DNA from: Flavobacteriales bacterium
GTDB taxonomy: Bacteria > Bacteroidota > Bacteroidia > Flavobacteriales_D > Sanyastnellaceae
Direction: 5' to 3'
Assembly (NCBI GenBank): GCA_020437755.1
Contig: JAGQVX010000003.1
Location: forward strand, 1-64,000
DNA: 64,000 bases
The translations under genes were made by a program, and so were the position numbers. Positions 53,588-61,909 of the stretch are shown one piece after another (position 1 is the first letter of the stretch; the number at the start of each line of letters is the position of its first letter). Under the pieces are notes generated by a model. That model had not been told where the DNA came from. It saw only the letters and a program-made list of their open reading frames with translations, and did no database searches.

Positions 53588-54010
53588 ATGGCTGGAAACA
53601 AGACATTTACCATGATCAAGCCGGATGCAACAGGCGCTGGTCATACCGGAAAAATTATCGACAAAATCATTGAAGCAGGATTCAGCTTCAAGGCGATGAA
53701 GTGGACTCAACTTACCACTGCCGATGCTCAACAATTCTACTTGGTTCACAAAGATCGTCCGTTCTACGGCGAACTCGTGGAGTACATGACTTCAGGACCT
53801 ATCGTTGCTGCGATTCTTGAGAAAGACAATGCAGTTGCTTCATTCCGCGAATTAATCGGCGCTACCAATCCGGCAGAAGCTGCTGAAGGTACTATCCGAA
53901 AAATGTTTGCTACGTCCATTGCTGCAAATGCCGTTCACGGTTCCGACAGCGATGAGAATGCTGCTATTGAAGGAAGCTTCTTCTTCTCGCAGCGCGAGCG
54001 CACATTGTAA
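53588..54010 (+). CDS. ndk: Nucleoside diphosphate kinase
   Basis: Ndk transfers gamma phosphates among nucleoside triphosphates through a phosphohistidine. The start at ATG 53588 gives [14 protein letters not shown] and 140 residues, the normal size; a longer frame to 53468 is not conserved. The active-site histidine is in [14 protein letters not shown]. The N-terminal KPDAT and the loop with GPIVAAIL are as expected. icd follows after 55 bp with no terminator. Confidence 0.96.
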   Translation: MAGNKTFTMIKPDATGAGHTGKIIDKIIEAGFSFKAMKWTQLTTADAQQFYLVHKDRPFYGELVEYMTSGPIVAAILEKDNAVASFRELIGATNPAEAAEGTIRKMFATSIAANAVHGSDSDENAAIEGSFFFSQRERTL

Positions 54011-54065
54011 TTCCGATTTGTTTACCGGGAAGCTGTGACTGTTCGCACTTCCGCAATTCGTTGAA

Positions 54066-55289
54066 ATGGAAAAAATCAAAGTAGACAACCCCGTCGTAGA
54101 ACTGGACGGTGATGAAATGACACGTGTCATTTGGCAGTTCATCAAAGACAAGCTTATCCTTCCATATCTGGATTTGGACATCAAGTACTACGACCTCGGA
54201 ATGGAGAGTCGGGATAAATCTGACGATCAGATTACCATTGATGCCGCTGAAGCCATCAAGAAGTATAGCGTTGGTATCAAGTGTGCCACTATTACTCCTG
54301 ATGAGGCGCGTGTTACTGAGTTTGGTTTGAAGAAAATGTGGCGTTCGCCAAATGGTACCATCCGTAACATTGTGGGTGGAACCGTTTTCCGTGAGCCCAT
54401 CATTATGAAGAACGTGCCTCGTTTGGTTCCGGGATGGACGCAGCCAATCTGCATTGGTCGTCACGCCTTCGGTGATCAATACAAAGCTACCGATGTAGTT
54501 GTGAAAGGTAAGGGTAAACTGACCATGACCTTTGAAGGAGAAGACGGACAAACGCAAAGCTGGGAGGTTTACAACTTCAAAGGGGATGGCGTGGCCATGA
54601 GTATGTACAATACCGATGAGTCTATCTTTGGATTTGCACGCTCATGTTTCAACCAGGCGCTTTCGAAAGGATGGCCATTGTACTTGTCCACCAAGAACAC
54701 TATCCTCAAAGCATACGATGGTCGTTTCAAGGATATTTTCCAGGAAGTCTATGAAAACGAATTCCAGGCGAAATTTGAAGCAGCTGGTCTGACCTATGAA
54801 CATCGCCTTATCGATGATATGGTAGCCGCCGCTTTGAAGTGGAATGGCGGATTTGTATGGGCATGTAAGAACTACGATGGCGACGTACAATCCGACACAG
54901 TGGCTCAAGGATTCGGATCACTTGGTTTGATGACTTCGACTCTTGTAACTCCCGACGGTAAAACCATGGAAGCTGAAGCTGCGCACGGAACGGTAACACG
55001 TCACTTTCGCCAGCATCAGCAAGGTAAAAAGACCAGCACCAACCCGATTGCAAGTATTTTTGCCTGGACTCGAGGTTTGGACTTCCGGGGGAAACTGGAC
55101 AACAATCAACCGCTGCGCGACTTCTGCCATACACTAGAACGTGTATGCATCGATACCGTGGAGAGTGGTAAGATGACCAAAGACCTCGCATTGCTTATTC
55201 ATGGCAAACAAATGACGGAGGAACATTGGCTCACTACCGAGGAATTCCTGGATGAACTCGACAAAGGATTGAAAGCGCGCATGGCATAA
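54066..55289 (+). CDS. icd: Isocitrate dehydrogenase (NADP+), eukaryote-like type
   Basis: This enzyme oxidises isocitrate to 2-oxoglutarate in the TCA cycle. The 407-residue homodimeric type is closest to eukaryotic NADP-IDH. Evidence is [24 protein letters not shown] at the N-terminus, [22 protein letters not shown] at the substrate site, and [20 protein letters not shown] at the cofactor site. It complements the aconitase at 10.5 kb. A clear terminator follows. Confidence 0.96.
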   Translation: MEKIKVDNPVVELDGDEMTRVIWQFIKDKLILPYLDLDIKYYDLGMESRDKSDDQITIDAAEAIKKYSVGIKCATITPDEARVTEFGLKKMWRSPNGTIRNIVGGTVFREPIIMKNVPRLVPGWTQPICIGRHAFGDQYKATDVVVKGKGKLTMTFEGEDGQTQSWEVYNFKGDGVAMSMYNTDESIFGFARSCFNQALSKGWPLYLSTKNTILKAYDGRFKDIFQEVYENEFQAKFEAAGLTYEHRLIDDMVAAALKWNGGFVWACKNYDGDVQSDTVAQGFGSLGLMTSTLVTPDGKTMEAEAAHGTVTRHFRQHQQGKKTSTNPIASIFAWTRGLDFRGKLDNNQPLRDFCHTLERVCIDTVESGKMTKDLALLIHGKQMTEEHWLTTEEFLDELDKGLKARMA

Positions 55290-55317
55290 TCCAACGCGCT
55301 ATCCATTAAAGAATAGT

Positions 55318-55347
55318 AAAAGGGCTGCCCATTAGGTAGCCCTTTTT
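55318..55347 (+). terminator. Rho-independent terminator after icd
   Basis: AGGGCT (55321-55326) pairs with AGCCCT (55338-55343), extended by A-T pairs on both sides, and is followed by TTTTT. Confidence 0.8.
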
Positions 55348-55406
55348 CATGCTCATCACATCGACCAGATAACAATCATTAACGCGAGATATCAAGTTGG
55401 TTCATA

Positions 55407-55414
55407 TAGATTTG
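55407..55414 (+). promoter_or_regulatory. Promoter -7 box only 4 bp from a start codon
   Basis: TAGATTTG matches TAnnTTTG and ends 4 bp before the ATG at 55419. If it is used, the transcript would start at or next to the ATG and be leaderless. Confidence 0.4.
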
Positions 55415-55418
55415 AAGC

Positions 55419-56531
55419 ATGAAGTTGATCACACAACTATTCTTCTGTTTGGCATTTCTCTCATGCTGTCCGGGACCCGAAGGCGCAGTCAACGCGGCAC
55501 CCACGCACGGAGAAAACACGGATCCAACACGTGAGTTTGAGCCTTGGCACTCGGTGAGTTCAGCCTTTTGCGACCGCGATAGTACATTGTGGTTCCTCAC
55601 CAATCATGAAGGTCTGTACAGCTATAAAGATGGACAGTTTGTCCATTTCAACGAGAAAAGTGGTTTGCATACTTCGGTGGTGAGGTGCATGGCACAAGAC
55701 CGGTCAGGAGCTTATTGGTTGGGAACCGACAAAGGGTTGAGCCGCATGCAAGATGGCAGCTTCGAACATTTCGCTATTCCTTGGGATGGCAATGAAAATC
55801 TCTGGGGAGAAGGGATGAACGCCAATTTGGTGTTGTCTTTGGCCTGCGATCATAAAGGCAAGATGTGGTTGGGTACCTGGGGCAATGGAGCGTTTTGTTT
55901 CGACCCACTCGTTCGGAATTCCGGAGGAGAATTGGTTTTTGAGGCGTTTCTGCAAGAAAGGGGAAGTACGTATGGTGAGGAACAAAGTCATCGAAATGTA
56001 ATCCAGAGAATGCTATGTGATTCCCAAGGGGAAATGTGGTTCACATCCATGAGCCACGATGGTATTGCGCGATTTGATGGCAGTGAGTGGACGCATTTCG
56101 ACATGTTGGATGGCTTAAGTGATGACATGGCATTTTGCATCTATGCAGATTCCCAAGACCGAATTTGGTGCGGTATGTTGGGAAATCGTCAGGGAGCGTT
56201 GGATTGTTTGGTGGACGGACAAATTATCAACCTGAATGCAGCCAATGGATTGTGTAGCTCCAACATTACCACCATTCACGAAGATAGGAATGGAGACTTC
56301 TGGCTCGGAAGCCATCGCGGTGAACTTTGCGTGCTTCATCAGGACGCTGAAAAGGCTCCCTCTCAATGGCAGGCTCTTCCTTTCACGGATGAACACGGGC
56401 ACACCTATGAGCAAATTTCTTTTGTTCAAGATGACACCTTGGGCAATATCTGGTTCGGTGGCGGAGGAGGGCAGTTGTTCCGTTGGGATGGTTCTTCAAT
56501 CACGAACTTCACCCAGAAACAAAATCCATAA
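55419..56531 (+). CDS. Beta-propeller (two-component-regulator propeller-like) lipoprotein
   Basis: The 370-residue lipoprotein has a signal ending LAFLSC. Multiple Reg_prop-type blades follow, with the recurring pattern W-F/L-GT-x-GL-x-D/Y-x-DG-x-F: TLWFLTNHEGLYSYKDGQFVHF, AYWLGTDKGLSRMQDGSFEHF, KMWLGTWGNGAFCF, EMWFTSMSHDGIARFDGSEW, DFWLGSHRGELCVL and IWFGGGGGQLFRWDG. Such propellers form the sensor part of hybrid two-component systems, but no histidine kinase or membrane domain follows here. The ligand is unknown. Confidence 0.85.
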   Translation: MKLITQLFFCLAFLSCCPGPEGAVNAAPTHGENTDPTREFEPWHSVSSAFCDRDSTLWFLTNHEGLYSYKDGQFVHFNEKSGLHTSVVRCMAQDRSGAYWLGTDKGLSRMQDGSFEHFAIPWDGNENLWGEGMNANLVLSLACDHKGKMWLGTWGNGAFCFDPLVRNSGGELVFEAFLQERGSTYGEEQSHRNVIQRMLCDSQGEMWFTSMSHDGIARFDGSEWTHFDMLDGLSDDMAFCIYADSQDRIWCGMLGNRQGALDCLVDGQIINLNAANGLCSSNITTIHEDRNGDFWLGSHRGELCVLHQDAEKAPSQWQALPFTDEHGHTYEQISFVQDDTLGNIWFGGGGGQLFRWDGSSITNFTQKQNP

Positions 56532-56552
56532 ATTGTCGGAAAACTCTGTGTA

Positions 56553-57086
56553 GTGGATAAAGAAGCAATCATCCATCAATACGACTTCAATTTGGCGTAT
56601 GCCAGAGAATTGATATTTGACGTTAGCGATGAACAGATGACGGTAATTCCGGCTATCGGATTGGAAAATCATCCGGCCTTTACACTGGGGCATCTTGTTG
56701 CGGGAAGTGCTGATTTGAACAGGGACCTCGGCGGTGAATTCTCTATTCCCGAAGGATGGGACGCGTTATTTGTACGCGTGGGTCCGGGAGATCCCCGCTT
56801 GCCGAACCTGGATAGGGATTACCCTTCAAAAGTGGAATTGCTGGAGGAACTTCACCGTCAGCATGAACGCGTTAAAAACCACCTTAGGCTCGCTTCAGAG
56901 AACGAGTTGGCTCAACCCATTACCTGGCGGTTTAGCACTTACATGCCAACCTTGGGCGAAGTGGTTATGTTCATGTGCGTAAATCACGAAGCCATGCACC
57001 TTGGTCAACTTGCCGCCTGGAGGCGCGCTATGGGGTTCAATTCGGCTCTTGCCCGTGTAAAGCACAATTCCCGCCCATATCATTAA
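56553..57086 (+). CDS. DinB-like four-helix metalloprotein
   Basis: The 177-residue protein has the DinB/DfsB fold with three metal-binding histidines, seen in ENHPAFTLGHLVAGS and VNHEAMHLGQLAAWRR. These proteins include thiol-dependent S-transferases; the reaction here is unknown. The GTG start at 56553 gives the expected N-terminus (DKEAIIHQYDFNLAYARELI). A CATTTG-type mini-hairpin (AATTTGGCGTATGCC) encodes NLAYA at 56589-56603. The Crp-like regulator follows after 16 bp. Confidence 0.83.
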   Translation: MDKEAIIHQYDFNLAYARELIFDVSDEQMTVIPAIGLENHPAFTLGHLVAGSADLNRDLGGEFSIPEGWDALFVRVGPGDPRLPNLDRDYPSKVELLEELHRQHERVKNHLRLASENELAQPITWRFSTYMPTLGEVVMFMCVNHEAMHLGQLAAWRRAMGFNSALARVKHNSRPYH

Positions 57087-57102
57087 CTTTACCTGCTGCA
57101 CC

Positions 57103-57702
57103 ATGTCCGAAACAAACCCAGCTCGTGCCATACTCATAGAATTTCTTCAGTCGTTTCCCCAACTGAGTCAACCGGCGGTACAGGCACTGTCCGAAATGAT
57201 TCCTGTTATCGCTCCTTCAAAAGGTACGGTTTTGTTATTGGAAGGGCAGGTGCCGGAGGAGTGCTACTTTGTACTCAAAGGTTTGGTGAGACAATACGTG
57301 ATAGACGACGGCGATGAACGAACGTTGAAGTTTTATACGGAATCCAATGGCACAGTTTCATCAGTTCATTATACCGATCAGTCACCTTCCACGTTCAACC
57401 TGATTTGCGAAGAAGACTGCTTGATCATTGCCGGAAATATGGAAATCGATGCCCGGCACATGGAGCAGTTCCCCGAGTTGGGACTCATTGTAAAGCACAT
57501 GCTCGAATCGGAATTAAACGACACTAGATCCCGATTCACGCAGTTTGTCCAAGCCAGTCCGGAAGAGCGTTACCTGCATTTTCTTCAGCATCGGAAAGAC
57601 GTACACAACCGTGTGCCTCTGCATCAGATTGCGAGCTACCTCGGGATGACTCCGGAGTCACTTAGCCGCATCAGGAAGCGAATTGTCTCTTCTCCGCAAT
57701 AA
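57103..57702 (+). CDS. Crp/Fnr-family transcriptional regulator
   Basis: The 199-residue protein has a cyclic-nucleotide-binding-like beta roll (LLLEGQVPEECYFVLKGLVRQYVIDDGDERTLKFY). It lacks the full PRAAT cAMP-binding motif, so its effector is open. The C-terminal winged helix is APEERYLHFLQHRKDV-like with VPLHQIASYLGMTPESLSRIRKRI as the recognition helix. Its 3' end overlaps the convergent DUF4386 gene by 32 bp. Confidence 0.88.
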   Translation: MSETNPARAILIEFLQSFPQLSQPAVQALSEMIPVIAPSKGTVLLLEGQVPEECYFVLKGLVRQYVIDDGDERTLKFYTESNGTVSSVHYTDQSPSTFNLICEEDCLIIAGNMEIDARHMEQFPELGLIVKHMLESELNDTRSRFTQFVQASPEERYLHFLQHRKDVHNRVPLHQIASYLGMTPESLSRIRKRIVSSPQ

Positions 57703-58366
57703 TCTCTTTGCCACCTTTCGCCAAAAGCCAAATTGCCAATCCAAGCTCCCCAAGTATCATGGGAAGCAGGAATCCCATTTCTACGTCTGCCCGGTAGTGC
57801 TCATAATCTGCTATGAACAAATCTGCAACGTTGCTGATGAAGTACCCTGTTCCGGCAAGAAACAACAGAACGGATAACGTCTTAAGCACGACACTTGAAT
57901 TCCACACAAGTCGGGCAAGGAGCAAAAGGTGTACTCCAAACAGAATCAGTCCGGCATGCCACGTTTGTTCGAATTGGTGCAGTTTTTCAAAAATGAACAT
58001 GCTGTTTGTACCCCCTTCCATATTGAAAAGGATCTGAACTAAGGGGACAATTGCCACAGCGAGAACTGTGGAATAGGCCAGCCGCATAATACCCATAACT
58101 GATGCCCTCATTTTGTGAGAACCCATATAGAAACGATACAACCCCCACGATGCAATGAGGTCGCAGATCAGAATGATGCACCATCCCAGCACGCCCAGGA
58201 GGTAGGCGGAGCTTTGCTGCAGAACTGCATGATCCAGTTCCTTATAATCCATGGTAAAAAGGGAATCAAACAAGCCTCCCATCGTGGCTCCTGCAACAAG
58301 AGCCATGAGTACAATGGAAATTCCGGATAAAAGAGCCATTTTACGAGTAGTATTCATTGAGTTCAT
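57671..58366 (-). CDS. DUF4386 family membrane protein
   Basis: The 231-residue protein has about six membrane helices (KMALLSGISIVLMALVAGATMGG; YLLGVLGWCIILICDLIAS; AYSTVLAVAIVPLVQILF; AGLILFGVHLLLLARL; TLSVLLFLAGTGYFI; and LPMILGELGLAIWLLAKG). This pattern, with the short cytoplasmic MGSHKM loop, fits DUF4386. Function is not known. The ATG at 58366 is used; the frame continues to a TTG at 58381. It overlaps the Crp-like gene tail to tail. Confidence 0.8.
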   Translation of the reverse strand: MNSMNTTRKMALLSGISIVLMALVAGATMGGLFDSLFTMDYKELDHAVLQQSSAYLLGVLGWCIILICDLIASWGLYRFYMGSHKMRASVMGIMRLAYSTVLAVAIVPLVQILFNMEGGTNSMFIFEKLHQFEQTWHAGLILFGVHLLLLARLVWNSSVVLKTLSVLLFLAGTGYFISNVADLFIADYEHYRADVEMGFLLPMILGELGLAIWLLAKGGKEIIAEKRQFAS

Positions 58367-58391
58367 GGTGTGATTTTTCAATTTGATGAAG

Positions 58392-58399
58392 CAAAATTA
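58392..58399 (-). promoter_or_regulatory. Promoter -7 box for the DUF4386 gene
   Basis: The minus-strand bases TAATTTTG match TAnnTTTG, 25 bp before the ATG at 58366. Confidence 0.5.
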
Positions 58400-58550
58400 T
58401 AGGGAGCTCATCGGTCCAGACCTTGACTTTAGGTAAGAAATTCAAATTGGAAAGCAATGCTTATGTTTCAGATAGCAATCCTATTCATGTATGCAACTGG
58501 CTTGTTTTCATGCGATAGGATTTGGTCAAAACCGCGTAGTTTGGGTGGTA

Positions 58551-59021
58551 ATGCTGTTTCGCGAAGCTCATACGAACGATATTCCGCAAATCCAGTCTGT
58601 CCGACGCTCGGTGAAAGAGAACGTCCTCACCAATCATGCATTGGTCACCGATGAGCATTGCCGACAATTCATCAATGAGCGCGGCAAAGGTTGGGTTTGC
58701 CTAATCCATAGCCAGGTAGTTGGGTTTTCGATTGTGGACCTCGAGTTGAACAACGTTTGGGCCCTCTTTGTCCATCCCGATTGGGAAAAGAAGGGTATTG
58801 GCCGCGTCCTTCATGACGTGATGGTGGACTGGTACTTCGAGAATTCTGAGGTAGATTTATGGCTCGGAACGTCACCCAAAACGCGAGCTGAAGTCTTTTA
58901 CAGGATTTCAGGATGGGAAGAACATGGAATGCATGGTGATGATGAAATCAAGTTGGTCATGACTCAATCCAGGTGGCTCGAAAAACGTTCAAGAGTTCGT
59001 GGCACAAGGCCAAATGGCTAA
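58551..59021 (+). CDS. GNAT-family N-acetyltransferase
   Basis: The 156-residue protein starts MLFREAHTNDIPQIQSVRRSVKEN. It carries the GNAT acetyl-CoA loop VHPDWEKKGIGRVLHDVM preceded by the beta-4 strand VWALF, and the late KTRAEVFYRISGWEEHG. The substrate is unknown. The upstream extension to 58491 lacks similarity. A CTTGT-loop hairpin (59001-59016) occupies the last codons. Confidence 0.85.
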   Translation: MLFREAHTNDIPQIQSVRRSVKENVLTNHALVTDEHCRQFINERGKGWVCLIHSQVVGFSIVDLELNNVWALFVHPDWEKKGIGRVLHDVMVDWYFENSEVDLWLGTSPKTRAEVFYRISGWEEHGMHGDDEIKLVMTQSRWLEKRSRVRGTRPNG

Positions 59022-59045
59022 CCAATCCACGAAATCCATTTTCCG

Positions 59046-60185
59046 CTAACCGGCGTTTCCGAAGTAGGACAGGAAGAGTAAAAGGTCAGCCACATTGACC
59101 ATGCTGTCGTCGTTTAAATCGGTGGCGCAATCCACATCACAACCAATAGTACCTAGTAGCATAAGGAGATCGACCGTATCTACCACTCCGTCCCCATTGT
59201 AATCCCCCGCAACTTGAACGATTTCATCAAAACTGAACTCCACAAAAGTCAGACTCGTCGCTCCAACATACACGTAATAAACCTGACCGGCTTCAGCGGT
59301 GAAAACAATTTCCGTGTCATTCACGTCACAGGGATATAGCAGAGAACACAAACCCGTTTGAGTCGCAGCGTCCACTGCTATAGACATTGCGCCATCACAA
59401 CTATTCCCTTCGGCAGTAAGGATATTGATAAAACTCGTTCCTTCCGTTCCACACGTACTCAGGACCACCTCCGACCCACTGCCGGTGAATTTATACCAAA
59501 CCCCCTCATGCGAAGGGATGAGGCACTCTGACAAAACTGCCGGGAAGTAATAATCGGTGAGGCAATACATGGATATGCTGTGGGAGAAGCCGGGGTATAG
59601 GCTGTAAGCATTTGCACAAGTTGTATTGCCTTCAGCACAGGTGCACTCAAATGTACAGCTACCATCATCAACGGTCGCTTCAGGGTCGTAGTTGCAATTG
59701 AACGGATCGGTACAACCCAACACTCCACATGTAACCTCAAGTGAGTAGTTCCCACAAGTTTCCGGATCGTAGTTATGTACGAAAAAATAGAGATCGGTGT
59801 TAGGTGGAATCGTCGCAAGGGTACTGATTGAGGCGGCGCAGGTTCCTGTGATGAGCGGACAGCAAGCCAATTCAACTTTGTCCTCACAGCCCATTCCGGA
59901 AGTACTCAGAAAAATGGTCAAGGCCATCGGAGTTTCGTCGGGATTCAATAGTTCAAAAGATACTTCTTCACAAGCTCCGCTGTTGAAGTGATACCAGGTT
60001 CCATAAGGAGTTTCGCCATTGGGCGTACAAAGATCGACAGGGTCGGCAGCGGCATTGCACAGGGTTCCGGATTCAACGCTACCGGCTACGAGATCAATAG
60101 CACTTTCGCATTCGTCATTGATGATAAATTGAGCCGGAAACGAAGCCGTGATGAGCAGGGTAAAGGTTACAAGAATCAATCGCAT
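59046..60185 (-). CDS. Secreted Cys-rich protein with dockerin-like C-terminus
   Basis: The 379-residue protein has a signal (LILVTFTLLITASFPAQ), then two beta-sandwich parts with paired cysteines (NDECESAIDLVAG and NTTCANAYSLYPG). Between them lies a GCTDPFNCNYDPEATVDDGSC element, common in large secreted proteins of Bacteroidota. The end has two EF-hand-like dockerin motifs: GDYNGDGVVDTVDLLMLLG and DLNDDSMVNVADLLLFL. No T9SS domain is visible. The tail is the same type as in the four-repeat protein. Confidence 0.8.
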   Translation of the reverse strand: MRLILVTFTLLITASFPAQFIINDECESAIDLVAGSVESGTLCNAAADPVDLCTPNGETPYGTWYHFNSGACEEVSFELLNPDETPMALTIFLSTSGMGCEDKVELACCPLITGTCAASISTLATIPPNTDLYFFVHNYDPETCGNYSLEVTCGVLGCTDPFNCNYDPEATVDDGSCTFECTCAEGNTTCANAYSLYPGFSHSISMYCLTDYYFPAVLSECLIPSHEGVWYKFTGSGSEVVLSTCGTEGTSFINILTAEGNSCDGAMSIAVDAATQTGLCSLLYPCDVNDTEIVFTAEAGQVYYVYVGATSLTFVEFSFDEIVQVAGDYNGDGVVDTVDLLMLLGTIGCDVDCATDLNDDSMVNVADLLLFLSYFGNAG

Positions 60186-60313
60186 ACTGAGGTAGTTAAA
60201 GTATTGTGAAAGTAAGAAAATGAACTGACAATCGGAAGGTTCAGCATTAAATAAAATCTAGATTTTCCACGCTAGATCCACACCGTGGTGGGGCTTAAAT
60301 TAGGGTGATTTCT

Positions 60314-60328
60314 CATTTGGCGCATGCC
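60314..60328 (+). repeat. CATTTG mini-hairpin at a stop codon (loop GCAT)
   Basis: CATTTGGCGCATGCC, ending on the last base of the stop codon of the leftward helicase gene. Confidence 0.7.
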
Positions 60329-61770
60329 TATGCAAAAAAATCGTCGTGGAAATTGACCAGATAGAGGCGAGATTGCGCCCGGGTGACTGCGGTGTAGAGC
60401 CACCGCAAGAAGGAAAGGTCCAGCATGTCTTCCGTCACGAATCCCTGCTCCACAAACACTACCGGCCATTGTCCGCCTTGCGCTTTGTGGCAAGTCACGG
60501 CATAGGCAAACTTCACCTGCAGCGCATTGTAGTAGGGGTCTTTCATAATGGCTCTATGAATCAACCGGCGATCACCTAGATGTATGTAGTTTTCAGCTAC
60601 ATAATGATACAACGCTTTCATCTGTCCGGCTTCCAGGCTTGGGCCGTCGCTATGTAAAGTGTCGAGCAAGATCCTGGCTTCGAAAGAGGGTAAATTATCA
60701 TAGTCGGTCAGTCTGAGTTCTACGGTGGCAAACCGAAATCCCCAAATTTCTTCCGTACGCACTACTTTAAGAACTTCCGCTATGTCGCCGTTGGCAATAA
60801 ATCCGGCTACTTTTTGCTGGTCTTCTTCAAGCCAGAAGTAATTGTTGCGTACAATCATGAGGTAGTCGCCGGCATTGATTTCCTCCTCCTGCCACAATAT
60901 TCGATGGCGTATTTGCTGATTGAATAAATTGGCTCGTTTATTCGAGCGCGTAATGGTTACAACCGATTCGATACCATTCCTGCCAATTTCGTCATCAAGG
61001 TATTCCTGAAGCTCTCCGCCTTCTATGCGGAATACATCGTCAAACGAAGCTGCAGTGAGATGCGGAAAAGCATCACTTTGCTCCAGTTGTTGATCGCGAA
61101 TTGCCGTGGCATTGTGCAGGATTCCTGAATCAGTGGCCTGGCGCAGAACTTCGGTCAGACTGATTTCGGCCGCCGTGAGAAAGTAGGACTTGCGCAGGTG
61201 ATCCAGTTTGAGTGCCGGACTCATATCCGTTCCCACCGGGGGGAGCTGCGCGGAATCACCAATGAGCAATAGGCGACAGTTGTCGCCGGAAAATACAAAT
61301 TCGATCAGATCGTCGAGCAGACTACGAAACTCAAAGTCGCCTTGTGACACCCCTCCTTCACCAATCATCGACGCTTCATCCACAATGAACAGGGCATTTT
61401 TCAGCTTGTTGGCTGTCATGCTGAAGGCCATGCCCCCGTCGGCTGTGGTTTTTTGCTGGTAGATGTACTTGTGTATTGTGAAGGCCTGCTGACCACTATA
61501 GCTACCCAGGATTTTGGCTGCTCTACCTGTTGGAGCGAGGAGTACCGCTCGTTCTTTCAGCTCTTTGAAGGCATCAACAACAGCCTTTACACTTGTAGTT
61601 TTTCCCGTTCCTGCGTAACCCTTAAGCAATAGCGTACAACGGGGCATGCTGCTGTTCATCATGCGGTCGAGCGCAAGGAAGAAGCGCCGTTGCCCATCAG
61701 TGGGCTGGAAAGCGAAGTGATCCAGTAAATATGCTTCGAGTGTCTTCAATAGGTGTTGATTGACAGGCAA
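60328..61770 (-). CDS. RecD2/Pif1-like ATP-dependent DNA helicase
   Basis: This superfamily 1 helicase of 480 residues has Walker A LLLKGYAGTGKTTSVKAV, then LLAPTGRAAKILG, Walker B ALFIVDEASM and GDSAQLPPVG (motif III). The UvrD_C_2 domain follows, with FAYAVTCHKAQGGQWPVVFV and LYTAVTRAQSRLYLV. It lacks the long N-terminal region of RecD2 and resembles the short AAA exonuclease-V-alpha-like helicases of Bacteroidota. It acts in DNA repair or recombination; its exact role is unknown. Confidence 0.9.
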   Translation of the reverse strand: MPVNQHLLKTLEAYLLDHFAFQPTDGQRRFFLALDRMMNSSMPRCTLLLKGYAGTGKTTSVKAVVDAFKELKERAVLLAPTGRAAKILGSYSGQQAFTIHKYIYQQKTTADGGMAFSMTANKLKNALFIVDEASMIGEGGVSQGDFEFRSLLDDLIEFVFSGDNCRLLLIGDSAQLPPVGTDMSPALKLDHLRKSYFLTAAEISLTEVLRQATDSGILHNATAIRDQQLEQSDAFPHLTAASFDDVFRIEGGELQEYLDDEIGRNGIESVVTITRSNKRANLFNQQIRHRILWQEEEINAGDYLMIVRNNYFWLEEDQQKVAGFIANGDIAEVLKVVRTEEIWGFRFATVELRLTDYDNLPSFEARILLDTLHSDGPSLEAGQMKALYHYVAENYIHLGDRRLIHRAIMKDPYYNALQVKFAYAVTCHKAQGGQWPVVFVEQGFVTEDMLDLSFLRWLYTAVTRAQSRLYLVNFHDDFFA

Positions 61771-61870
61771 AAAAAAGGAAACTTTTTAGCAATTCCCCAT
61801 GCAATATGAACGGGATATTATCTTTCTATTTGTGGCCTTGAAGCGGCTCAAGGTCAATGAAAAAAAATTG

Positions 61871-61878
61871 TAGATTTG
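61871..61878 (+). promoter_or_regulatory. Promoter -7 box for the 298-aa membrane protein
   Basis: TAGATTTG matches TAnnTTTG, 31 bp before the ATG at 61910. No TTG at standard spacing was found. Confidence 0.5.
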
Positions 61879-61909
61879 TCGCTCTTATAAAGTAGAAAAA
61901 GCAATTCCT

